A DNA stretch of 9,790 nt from Actinomycetota bacterium (GTDB lineage Bacteria; Actinomycetota; Acidimicrobiia; Acidimicrobiales; JACDEA01). Under the pieces are notes generated by a model. That model searched no databases. It was given only the letters and a program-made list of their open reading frames with translations, and was not told the DNA's origin. Numbering within the stretch: the first letter of the stretch is position 1; each line of letters begins with the position of its first letter. The DNA lies in the NCBI GenBank assembly GCA_013816725.1, contig JACDEA010000020.1, positions 4,177-13,966 on the forward strand. Reading direction: 5' to 3'. The position numbers and the translations under genes were made by a program. This document shows positions 1 to 5,720 of this stretch, one piece after another.

Positions 1-352
1 CGGCGACGCGCCCGATCGGCGCGGTGTCGGAGACCTTCTCGGCCGTTCCTTCCACAACCAGGTCGAAGTCGTGGGCCGACACGCTCACGCTGCACCGTGG
101 ATCACGGGCGATGTTCTTCGCCTTCCGCGTGGGATGACCCGTCTGAAACCAGAACGCGCCGTCGACCCAAATCGCGCCGACCGCGGTGACGTGCGGCGAT
201 CCGTCGGCGTTGAGCGTCGCCAGCCAGGTCGTGAACCGGTTCGGCCCGCCCGTGTCCGGAACCTGGGTGAACCCGCCGTCGAGGACCGTCGTGATCGACG
301 GCCAGTCCTGCACGGGTGCTGCATCTTGGTCTTCGAGGTTTTTGGCTCTCAT
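1..352 (-). CDS. Pyridoxamine 5'-phosphate oxidase-like FMN-binding split-barrel protein, partial
   Basis: The C-terminal part lies outside the window; 117 residues from the N-terminus are visible. Residues 39-51 (RFTTWLATLNADG) followed by SPHVTAVGAIWVDGAFWFQTG (52-72) form the opening strands of the split-barrel flavin or F420-binding fold. The stretch RKAKNIARDPRCSVSV (76-91) is the usual next signature of this superfamily. Members bind FMN or F420 and act as oxidases or reductases, or only as flavin carriers; the substrate cannot be told from this part. The ATG at 352 was chosen because the frame has an AAGGA just upstream, although its spacing is unusually short; a GTG 13 codons in is an alternative. 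It reads in the same direction as the next gene, 98 bp away. Confidence 0.8.
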   Translation of the reverse strand, partial: MRAKNLEDQDAAPVQDWPSITTVLDGGFTQVPDTGGPNRFTTWLATLNADGSPHVTAVGAIWVDGAFWFQTGHPTRKAKNIARDPRCSVSVSAHDFDLVVEGTAEKVSDTAPIGRVA

Positions 353-387
353 GTCCTTGGTAAACACCGCACGGTCACGAAACGCAT

Positions 388-419
388 CGGTCGACCGTAC
401 CCCGCGATGAGTCGACCGT
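388..419. repeat. Direct repeat GTCGACCGT, 21 bp apart, upstream of the split-barrel gene
   Basis: The 9-mer GTCGACCGT occurs at 390-398 and again at 411-419, on the same face of the helix (two turns apart). The first copy is part of a 10-bp palindrome, CGGTCGACCG (388-397). The pair sits 38-67 bp upstream of the ATG at 352 read on the minus strand, where an operator would be expected. That it binds a regulator is inference; such words are also not rare in GC-rich DNA. Confidence 0.3.
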
Positions 420-450
420 GACCTGCCGCAACGTCGGCGGGGGCGCGGAT

Positions 451-1179
451 CTACTGCGTCGCCAGAGCGAGCCGTTGCCGCAGCCGTGCCGCGGCTTCGT
501 GGCTTCCGCTGACGTCGACCGCCTCGTCGCCGGCGCGTCCCCACAGCCAGAGCAGAAGCGGCGACGGCTCAGCAGTGATGGTCGCGTCGGCCGCGCCTCC
601 GCCGGCGACGACTGTGACCTCGTCCCGCGTCATGGCAACCCGCCAGATCGAGCCACTGGTGACGACGTTCACCGTCCCGGTCAGGCCAGGCTGTGGGTCG
701 ACTGTCCAGTCGCCGTGAAACATGAGCAGCAGCACTTCGTCGATGCCGTCGACCGCGAGCTGGGCGTCGACCGGAGTCGCGGTTCCGGTCGCCCCCTGCA
801 CGTCGACCCGGTGCACCGCTGTCTCCTGGGCCATCCGTCGGACCCAGAAGCCGGCGGTCTGGTCCGGCGGCCACCACGTCCACGACGGTGCCGCCGGGTC
901 GGTTCTCGCCAGCACGTCCAAAAGCCGTGCGCGGGCGTCGCTGAACCACGCCAGCGGGTCCCGATCTTCTGGCCAGGTCGGCGGCCACGGCTCGGGCCGC
1001 TCGCCGCGACGTTTGACCGCCGCGATCTTGTGCTCGTACACCTCGGCAACGTGTTCCACGGCGTCGCGCACGGTCCACCCCGCGCAGAAGGGAACGGCGG
1101 CCGTCATGTCCCGGGCGGCCGCCTCGCCGAGCAGGAGCGAGTCCTCCTCGAGCCTTTCCAGGAATTCGGCGCGGTCCAC
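451..1179 (-). CDS. Maleylpyruvate isomerase family mycothiol-dependent enzyme
   Basis: This 242-residue protein has the two-part layout of the family. The N-terminal DinB-like four-helix metal-binding domain has GWTVRDAVEHVAEVYEH (34-50, His43 and His50) and RRMAQETAVHRVDVQ (114-128, Glu119 and His123), the positions of the usual metal ligands. The C-terminal MDMPI_C-type domain ends in SPLLLWLWGRAGDEAVDVSG (186-205). The founding member isomerises maleylpyruvate with mycothiol; most relatives have unknown substrates, so only the family is called. The frame is open 27 codons further upstream, but the GTG at 1179 was chosen because family homology begins there (MDRAEFLERLEEDS); the extra residues are low-complexity. 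No clear Shine-Dalgarno is seen. Confidence 0.85.
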   Translation of the reverse strand: MDRAEFLERLEEDSLLLGEAAARDMTAAVPFCAGWTVRDAVEHVAEVYEHKIAAVKRRGERPEPWPPTWPEDRDPLAWFSDARARLLDVLARTDPAAPSWTWWPPDQTAGFWVRRMAQETAVHRVDVQGATGTATPVDAQLAVDGIDEVLLLMFHGDWTVDPQPGLTGTVNVVTSGSIWRVAMTRDEVTVVAGGGAADATITAEPSPLLLWLWGRAGDEAVDVSGSHEAAARLRQRLALATQ

Positions 1180-1187
1180 GCCCGCAG

Positions 1188-1211
1188 CATCGTCGGAGCG
1201 AAGCGACGATG
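1188..1211. repeat. Perfect inverted repeat just upstream of the isomerase-family gene
   Basis: CATCGTCG (1188-1195) and CGACGATG (1204-1211) form a perfect 8-bp stem with an 8-nt loop. It begins 8 bp upstream of the GTG at 1179. It could be a 5'-leader hairpin or a regulator site; the sequence does not decide between them. Confidence 0.4.
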
Positions 1212-1265
1212 TCGAGCGCGTTGCGCCGCCAAACGAACAGCGGCGGACACCCCCGAACATGCAGC

Positions 1266-1312
1266 CCGCTTTCGCAACGCGGAAGTCGGCGGTTCGAGTC
1301 CGCTCAGCTCCA
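1266..1312 (+). tRNA. 3' half of tRNA-Ala(CGC); no 5' half (putative att site remnant)
   Basis: The 47 nt fit tRNA positions 27-73. The anticodon stem is CCGC/GCGG (with a T-C mismatch at 31-39) and the 7-nt loop TTCGCAA has anticodon CGC. The variable loop is AAGTC. The T arm is GGCGG-TTCGAGT-CCGCT, and CAGCTCC plus discriminator A forms the 3' acceptor strand. A matching 5' strand would be GGGGCTG with the alanine-specific G3-U70 pair (T at 1309), but neither it nor a D arm occurs upstream (1215-1265), so the gene is truncated. A fragment running from the anticodon arm to the 3' end is the typical core duplicated when a tyrosine recombinase integrates into a tRNA. No CCA is encoded. Confidence 0.75.
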
Positions 1313-1376
1313 CTTTCTGTTGGCGCTAGTGGCGGCGTTGCGAGTCCCGAAAGTTGTGCGATCGGCTAGCGCCCCA

Positions 1377-1498
1377 TCCCGCGGATATCCCGCGGGACAA
1401 CGACGGCGTCCAGCGCTGGTGCATCCCTGACCGGCACTTCAGGGACACTGACGTCGACGAGCGGCGCCCCCGCTGAGGGGCACTACTCGCGACAGTAG
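1377..1498. repeat. Cluster of short hairpins between the tRNA remnant and mraY
   Basis: Four stem-loops and a palindrome lie in 122 bp: TCCCGCGG/CCGCGGGA (1377-1397, 8-bp stem, 5-nt loop), the palindrome CCAGCGCTGG (1410-1419), TCCCTGA/TCAGGGA (1424-1445), GCCCC/GGGGC (1466-1481) and CTACT/AGTAG (1483-1498). The last two lie directly downstream of the mraY stop on the minus strand and may end that transcript, though no T-tract follows. The rest of 1313-1508 holds no supported gene. Confidence 0.4.
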
Positions 1499-1508
1499 AG
1501 GGACCGGT

Positions 1509-2552
1509 TCACTTCAGGTGGTCGAGGGCGTCTGAGTAGAAGATCACGGCAGCCACAGCTGACCCGATGGCGCTGAGGATCCAGAAGCGGATAACGATCG
1601 TCGAGTCGGCCCAGTGGAACTCGAAGTGGTGATGCAGCGGAGCCATGCGCAACAGGCGGCGCGGCGTGCCGGTGATCCGGCGGGTCGCCTTGAACCAGCT
1701 TCTCTGAGCGAAGCTCGACAGACCCTCCGCCACGAACACGCCGCCCAGGATCGGTATCAGCAGTTCGACGTGCAGCGCGAGCGCACCGACTGCGATCGCC
1801 GTACCGATGGTCAGCGAGCCGGTCTCACCCATGAAGATCGTCACGGGCACTGCACTCCACCACAGCAAGCCCGCGCAGGAGGCCGCCATCGCCGTCATCA
1901 CAATCGCGATCTCGAGTGCGTTCTCGACGCCGTAGAGCTGCGGATGGCGGAACTCCCAGTAGCCGATGAGGCCGAGGAGCGCGAGCGGCGGCACCGCGGT
2001 ACCGGCGAGGAGCCCCTCGATGCCATCGGTGAAGTTCACCGAGTTGGTCGTGAGCCACACGATGGCCAGCACGAAGACGGCCCACCCGGCAGGGCCGATG
2101 TCAGGCAACGGACCGCAACGGGCGATCGATGGCGCTGTGCACTCGTTGCCCGGGCTAGCGATCGCGCTCGCCGCGTACGCAGCGGACACGACAAGGATGA
2201 GCAGCGTCTTCTGTCGCTCGCGCAAACCCAGCGTGTTCCGGCCCCGGCGTACCTTGAGCCAGTCGTCGACCGCACCCACCGCGCCGCCGGCCAGCACTAC
2301 TACTACGAGTACGACTCCCGTCCGCGACGGGCGCTGGTCGATCACCAGCATTCCCGCTGCGTACCCGACAGCCGCGCCCGCCGAGAGCATCAACCCGCCC
2401 ATCGTCGGCGTCCCCGCCTTGTGCGCGTGCTGCGTGACCGCTTCGTGAATGGGCTGCCCGACGCCATGGGCGCGCAGGAATCGGATCAGCTGTGGTGTGC
2501 CGAGGACGGCCACGAGCGCCGCAGTCGATCCCGCCACCAGGAGCGCCAGCAC
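1509..2552 (-). CDS. mraY: MraY-type phospho-N-acetylmuramoyl-pentapeptide transferase, stand-alone paralogue
   Basis: The 347-residue integral membrane protein has the length and motif order of MraY, which joins UDP-MurNAc-pentapeptide to undecaprenyl phosphate to make lipid I. Visible motifs are HKAGTPTMGG (44-53), AVDDWLK (94-100, Asp96 and Asp97), SVNFTDGIEGL (171-181, Asp176), IFMGETGSL (239-247) and MAPLHHHFE (303-311, the His triad). Hydrophobic segments alternate throughout. Two usual aspartates are glutamate: the second Asp of the NxTDGxDG motif (Glu179) and the Asp of the MGDxGS motif (Glu243). Start is the GTG at 2552; no Shine-Dalgarno precedes it, but TAGCTT lies 6 nt upstream, which suits a leaderless mRNA. 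No murein or division (dcw) genes flank it, so it is probably a second copy outside the usual cluster. The call as a MraY family member is firm; the donor substrate is less so. Confidence 0.9.
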   Translation of the reverse strand: MLALLVAGSTAALVAVLGTPQLIRFLRAHGVGQPIHEAVTQHAHKAGTPTMGGLMLSAGAAVGYAAGMLVIDQRPSRTGVVLVVVVLAGGAVGAVDDWLKVRRGRNTLGLRERQKTLLILVVSAAYAASAIASPGNECTAPSIARCGPLPDIGPAGWAVFVLAIVWLTTNSVNFTDGIEGLLAGTAVPPLALLGLIGYWEFRHPQLYGVENALEIAIVMTAMAASCAGLLWWSAVPVTIFMGETGSLTIGTAIAVGALALHVELLIPILGGVFVAEGLSSFAQRSWFKATRRITGTPRRLLRMAPLHHHFEFHWADSTIVIRFWILSAIGSAVAAVIFYSDALDHLK

Positions 2553-2558
2553 GCGGTG

Positions 2559-2564
2559 AAGCTA
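2559..2564 (-). promoter_or_regulatory. Candidate -10 element of mraY (leaderless start)
   Basis: On the minus strand TAGCTT (TANNNT form) lies exactly 6 nt upstream of the GTG start at 2552, and no Shine-Dalgarno is present. This spacing would start transcription on the initiation codon. No convincing -35 hexamer is seen. Confidence 0.35.
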
Positions 2565-2703
2565 GTTGCGACGAACCTTTGCGGGTCTGTCCCGCCTAGC
2601 CCGTTGCGAGGGTGCCGCGTCGATGTATCGCGGCGAGGCCGGACCCGAGGTCTGGGACTCGACGCGTTGGTGGCCCGCTACCACTACTGCTATACACAAT
2701 TGC

Positions 2704-2724
2704 CGACGGTCTGATCGACCGTCG
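2704..2724 (-). terminator. Hairpin downstream of the APH-like gene
   Basis: CGACGGTC (2704-2711) and GACCGTCG (2717-2724) form a perfect 8-bp stem with loop TGATC, 49 bp beyond the stop of the APH-like gene as read on the minus strand. The following bases (GCAATTGTGT) are only mildly T-rich. A terminator is the simplest reading and would separate the gene from mraY. The rest of the spacer (2565-2772) shows no supported gene. Confidence 0.4.
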
Positions 2725-2772
2725 TGGTCATTGCCCTGCATCACTCGCGTCTCCTAGATCGACGGATATTCG

Positions 2773-3552
2773 TTACGAAGCGAGGTCGTAGAGGACGCGG
2801 AAGTAATACTCCACGTCAGCGTCGCGCTCGACGCCATAGGAAACGAGGAACAGATCCTCCCAGCCGGGCCCGACGTTCCACGTCGTGCTCCATGTAGCGA
2901 CGGCCAAGTCCCACCAGCGGTGAGCGACGCCGAGTTCGCCGACGTCGAGATACCCGGTGACCTTGCCGTCCTCGAGCATGGCGTTGGGAAAGCAGTAGTC
3001 GCCGTGGCACACGACGACGTCGCTCTCGTCGGGCCGCTGGTTCTCGAGAACTGCGACGGCTTGCTCGATGGTCAGGTCGAAATCGTCAGAGCGAGGCGCC
3101 TCAGCGATGCCCGCGCGGACCCTTGAGCGGACCTGTTCCAGGGCGGTGTCGAGCTTCCAATCGAACGGGCACTCAGCCACAGGCAGCGAATCGTGGAACC
3201 GACGCAGGCCTCGGGCCATGGCTGGTACCAGCGACGCCGGGTCAGCCCGCAACCCGGCGTCGGTCGCGTCACGACCGGGAATACGAGCCAGCACGAGAAC
3301 GTCGAGGTCGCCTTCGTGATAGACGCTCAACACTTCAGGAACGCGCACGTACGCCCTCAGCCATCGAAGCCGTTCCGCTTCAGCAACCAGGGTGATCGTC
3401 TCGTCGGACCGCCGGATCTTGACGAAAATGTCCGTCCCATGTGTATCGGTGCCGCGCCAGACAGTGATCGTGCCTTCGTATTCCCACGCGACCGACCAGA
3501 CGTGTCCGGGAAGAAGGCTCAGGACGCTATTGGGCAGGCGTCGATCGGGCAT
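2773..3552 (-). CDS. APH(3')-like aminoglycoside phosphotransferase family protein
   Basis: The 259-residue protein matches the usual length of APH(3') kinases, cytoplasmic enzymes that move phosphate from ATP to an antibiotic hydroxyl. Lys45 in DIFVKI is the expected ATP-binding lysine. VCHGDYCFPNAM (181-192) is the catalytic loop with Asp185 and Asn190. GYLDVGELGVAHRWWDLA (200-217) carries the second metal-binding Asp (203) in the form seen in APH(3')-II. The C-terminus (LFLVSYGVERDADVEYYF, 234-251) also follows the APH(3') pattern. The open frame extends 19 codons further to an ATG at 3609, but ATG 3552 fits the family N-terminus and has AGGCGG upstream. The substrate is unproven: many chromosomal relatives do not give aminoglycoside resistance. 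It lies 220 bp upstream of mraY in the same direction, with a hairpin between them. Confidence 0.88.
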   Translation of the reverse strand: MPDRRLPNSVLSLLPGHVWSVAWEYEGTITVWRGTDTHGTDIFVKIRRSDETITLVAEAERLRWLRAYVRVPEVLSVYHEGDLDVLVLARIPGRDATDAGLRADPASLVPAMARGLRRFHDSLPVAECPFDWKLDTALEQVRSRVRAGIAEAPRSDDFDLTIEQAVAVLENQRPDESDVVVCHGDYCFPNAMLEDGKVTGYLDVGELGVAHRWWDLAVATWSTTWNVGPGWEDLFLVSYGVERDADVEYYFRVLYDLAS

Positions 3553-3946
3553 GCGCCGCCTGGAAGCTCCGCCCACCGGCTCGACGCTACGCGCGCCAAC
3601 GCGCTGCATGTCCGCGCGATGCGCCCAACCTGCTCTGCGAGGCCATCACGACGGAATGCCGGCGTGCCTTCGTCATACAAGTTCACAGCGCTCGCCCACG
3701 TTGAGGCACCAACATCTCCGTGTGGCGACGCGGCTCCCGGCTTGCGCCCCCGTACGGCTCCCCTAACGCGGGTAGATGCCGGGCCCGGCGACCGGTGTTG
3801 CTCAGTGGTCTCGTCGAACGCGTAGGGCCGTCCGCCACGAGTCGGCTTCGCTGCTCGCGGACCGCTGACCACGACCGGCGACGCCAGAACTCTGACCGAC
3901 ACGCCGCCTAGGTCGTCGTCACCAGAGGCTGACGCCGACACTTTCG
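3553..3946. other. Spacer of about 400 bp without a supported gene
   Basis: Open frames on both strands here are rich in Arg, Pro, Ser and Ala and show no domain or convincing start. The minus strand can be read as a 140-codon frame (3519-3941) that overlaps the APH-like gene by 34 bp; it has no recognisable family. The left part presumably holds the promoter of the APH-like gene, the right end that of the toxin-antitoxin pair. Confidence 0.5.
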
Positions 3947-3956
3947 TAGTACACTA
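3947..3956 (+). promoter_or_regulatory. -10 element and overlapping palindromic operator of the toxin-antitoxin pair
   Basis: TACACT (3950-3955) is a good TANNNT -10 hexamer, 8 nt upstream of the GTG start at 3964, which implies a leaderless or nearly leaderless mRNA. TGAC at 3930-3933 is a weak -35 match. The hexamer lies inside the palindrome TAGT-AC-ACTA (3947-3956). Ribbon-helix-helix antitoxins usually bind short palindromes over their own promoter, so this is the likely autoregulatory operator. The promoter is seen; the operator role is inferred. Confidence 0.5.
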
Positions 3957-3963
3957 TTGTCGT

Positions 3964-4203
3964 GTGGAGATCCACTCGTCCGCTCGCCGCCACGGCATCG
4001 CCGACGAAGACATCCTCCACGCCGCCGAACACTCCATGGTCGTCGACGACATCGGTGAGGACCCCGACCGCTGGCTGGTCATCGGCCCGGACCGCGCCGC
4101 CAACCTCCTCGAGGTCATCGTGCTCGTCACCCCAGAAGGCGACGAGTTGATCATCCACGCCATGCCCCTGCGGGCTGTCTACCCGAAGCTGCTCGAACCA
4201 TGA
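3964..4203 (+). CDS. Toxin candidate of a type II toxin-antitoxin-like pair (toxin first)
   Basis: The 79-residue protein has no family name I can assign securely. It looks like a compact alpha/beta toxin: helix with ADEDILHAAEHS (13-24), strand RWLVIGPDR (36-44), strand NLLEVIVLV (47-55), and a C-terminal strand with ELIIHAMPLRAVY (61-73). His65, Arg70 and Tyr73 in the last strand are placed as in BrnT- and RelE-like ribonuclease toxins, so RNA cleavage is a reasonable but unproven guess. The start is GTG 3964; a GTG at 3962 is out of frame. The stop overlaps the next ATG by 4 bp (ATGA), so the two are translationally coupled. A broken relative with the same motifs lies at 5991-6190. Confidence 0.7.
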   Translation: MEIHSSARRHGIADEDILHAAEHSMVVDDIGEDPDRWLVIGPDRAANLLEVIVLVTPEGDELIIHAMPLRAVYPKLLEP

Positions 4204-4484
4204 CCAAGCGCACCTACGGACACACCAAGTCAGGCAAGCCGATCGACGACGACCTCATCGAGAAGCTGGCCGACGAAGCTGAGGCCGGCCACGACGTCGA
4301 CGAGATCATCGCCCGCCGGGGCAAGCGGGGCCGTCCGCTGCTCGGCTCGGCGCCATCCACGGTCGAGTCTGTTCGTCTCGATCCCGAACTCAAGGAACGA
4401 CTCGTCCGCCGCGCCGAGGACGAGGGAGTCCCTGTCTCGGACGTCATCCGAGAAGCGCTCCGACACCACCTCGAAGCAGGCTGA
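4200..4484 (+). CDS. Ribbon-helix-helix (CopG-like) antitoxin candidate
   Basis: The 94-residue partner of the preceding toxin candidate starts on the ATGA overlap. The ribbon-helix-helix fold is at the C-terminus: strand ESVRLDPELKERLVRRA (56-72), turn DEGVPVS (74-80), and helix DVIREALRHHLEA (81-93). The first 50 residues (YGHTKSGKPIDD at 6-17, an acidic helix, then ARRGKRGRPLLGS at 38-50) are a separate charged segment. In many RHH antitoxins the DNA-binding part is N-terminal, so here the order is reversed and the N-terminal half is the likely toxin-binding part (inference). It probably represses its own promoter at the palindrome near 3950. The stop is followed by a strong hairpin. Confidence 0.78.
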   Translation: MTKRTYGHTKSGKPIDDDLIEKLADEAEAGHDVDEIIARRGKRGRPLLGSAPSTVESVRLDPELKERLVRRAEDEGVPVSDVIREALRHHLEAG

Positions 4485-4531
4485 CCACCTGCCCCCGAAC
4501 ATTCACGGGATGACTCGCGGCGGCCTGCCCC

Positions 4532-4558
4532 ATAACGCCGGGTGCGCGGCGCCGTTAT
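4532..4558. terminator. Hairpin between convergent antitoxin and Nudix genes
   Basis: ATAACG (4532-4537) pairs with CGTTAT (4553-4558), and GCCG with CGGC can extend the stem inside with a small bulge. It stands between the plus-strand antitoxin stop (4484) and the minus-strand Nudix stop (4577), so a two-way terminator is likely. A second hairpin, GCCGGT/ACCGGC (4572-4589), covers the Nudix stop. Confidence 0.4.
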
Positions 4559-4576
4559 CGCAAGATGGCATGCCGG

Positions 4577-5045
4577 TCATTGCACCGGCGTCGGATCTTC
4601 TTGCCACTCGAGCGGCTGCGCCGGCAAATCCCCGCCGAGGACCGACCGCAGCAGCTCGCACAACGCAGGCCGAGGCTCGAGCCCCTCACAGCTGGGCAAC
4701 TCGCCGGCGCTAAACCAACGGTGTTCTTCGAAGACTTCGTATGCCGGATGTCCTTCGCCCGTCGCCGAGTCGAACCGCGCGCACGTCACGACGTAGAAGC
4801 GGGTGTTGATATCCGTTCGACCAAACCCAGGTAGCGACGTGCGGACCGAGTTCGTAATGGCGTAGCCCGGTCTCCTCAACGAGCTCGCGCGCGAGCGCGG
4901 CTATGTCGTCTTCGTCGTCCTCCAAGCCGCCGCCCGGGCACAACCAGAACGACGCGCCATCGGCGGGCCGTCGCCACTTGAGCAACAACACGCACCCGTC
5001 GTCGCTGACGACGATGCCGCGGACAGACCCTCGACTAGCCGACAT
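4577..5045 (-). pseudogene. Nudix hydrolase with an internal frameshift
   Basis: From ATG 5045 the frame encodes 75 residues with a complete Nudix box at residues 39-61: GGLEDDEDDIAALARELV followed by EETGL, matching Gx5Ex7REUxEExGU, so metal binding is intact. The frame then leaves the family after ATWVW (71-75). Dropping one base at about 4820 restores a second frame that continues as RTDINTRFYVVTCARFD, then VFEEHRWFSAGELP and the usual C-terminus, and ends at 4577. The joined product would be about 155 residues, normal for a Nudix pyrophosphohydrolase of nucleoside diphosphate derivatives. This is either a recent one-base insertion or a sequencing error; no slippery site is visible. A GGAG lies 11 nt upstream of the ATG. 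It is divergent from the GNAT gene, 112 bp away. Confidence 0.8.
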
Positions 5046-5157
5046 GCGCCCAAGGCTCCACTTAGGGCATCTTGCCGCAAGAGCGTCACAAACAACGTCG
5101 GTGTCCCCTATCGCCCGAAGCGTGGCTTGCTTTACCGGGAGCGGCCATGCTCTCGGA

Positions 5158-5622
5158 GTGCAGATCCGCGCCGCCCGGACCGACGACATGGAGAGTTGCG
5201 TAGCGGTCATCGCCGCGCTGCCCGATTACTTCACTCCATCAACTCACGACGACGTCCGGCGTGAGCTGCCGACCGGTCCCGCATGGGTAGCTGTGGCGGA
5301 GGGAACCGTCATCGGGTTTGTCATTGCCCCGCGGCGGTTCCACGCCGCAGCGGAGATCACCTTCGCGGCGGTCGTGCCGCATCGGCGAGGCCAAGGAGTC
5401 GGGACCGCTCTCGTCGAGCACGCACTCGCGGCGCTGGCGTCTGACGGTGTCGTCGTGGTGGAAGTGAAGACGCTCGATGCCTCTGCGGGCTACGAGCCGT
5501 ACGTGGCCACCCGAGCGTTCTGGGAACAACGAGGCTTCGTCCAGATCGATTGCATCGACCCCCTTCCCGGATGGGAACCGGGAAACCCGTCGGCGATCTA
5601 CGCGCAAGCGATTCAGCCGTAG
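5158..5622 (+). CDS. GNAT family N-acetyltransferase
   Basis: This 154-residue protein has the compact one-domain GNAT layout. IRAARTDDMESCVAVIAALP (3-22) is the first strand and helix. The strand EITFAAVVPHRRGQGVGTAL (66-85) carries the acetyl-CoA pyrophosphate loop RRGQGVG (76-82). The late motif ATRAFWEQRGF (117-127) is the usual beta5-alpha4 region, and PLPGWEPGNP (135-144) is typical of the GNAT subgroup with a conserved C-terminal loop. The acceptor substrate is unknown. The open frame extends far upstream, but homology begins at the GTG at 5158, with a weak GGA just before it and GGGAG 16 nt away. It shares a divergent spacer with the Nudix gene. Confidence 0.88.
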   Translation: MQIRAARTDDMESCVAVIAALPDYFTPSTHDDVRRELPTGPAWVAVAEGTVIGFVIAPRRFHAAAEITFAAVVPHRRGQGVGTALVEHALAALASDGVVVVEVKTLDASAGYEPYVATRAFWEQRGFVQIDCIDPLPGWEPGNPSAIYAQAIQP

Positions 5623-5720
5623 GACTGTCCCTAAACGCCGGCTCGGGGCAATCGCGATGGCCACACTCAGGGGACAACCGGGCACGAGCTTCGGCCCGTT
5701 GCGCTACTCGTTTGCGACGT

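Noticed and set aside
1104..1313. Minus-strand ORF beginning MELSGLEPPTSALRK
   Set aside because: This is the well-known false peptide read from the antisense of a tRNA 3' end (T arm and acceptor); it overlaps the tRNA-Ala fragment and the isomerase-family gene.
418..1329. 303-codon plus-strand ORF
   Set aside because: Antisense shadow of the maleylpyruvate isomerase-family gene; composition is Arg/Pro/Ser-rich with no domain.
1614..2714. 366-codon plus-strand ORF opposite mraY
   Set aside because: Antisense shadow; hydrophilic, Arg/His-rich sequence, while the minus strand gives clear MraY motifs.
3519..3941. 140-codon minus-strand ORF before the APH-like gene
   Set aside because: No recognisable domain; it overlaps the APH-like gene start and has no convincing initiation site. 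It could hide a decayed gene but this cannot be supported.
4531..4560. ATAAC...GTTAT inverted repeat as an integron attC site
   Set aside because: The core boxes do not fit RYYYAAC and GTTRRRY, and no integron integrase or repeated sites are present; a terminator between convergent genes is simpler.
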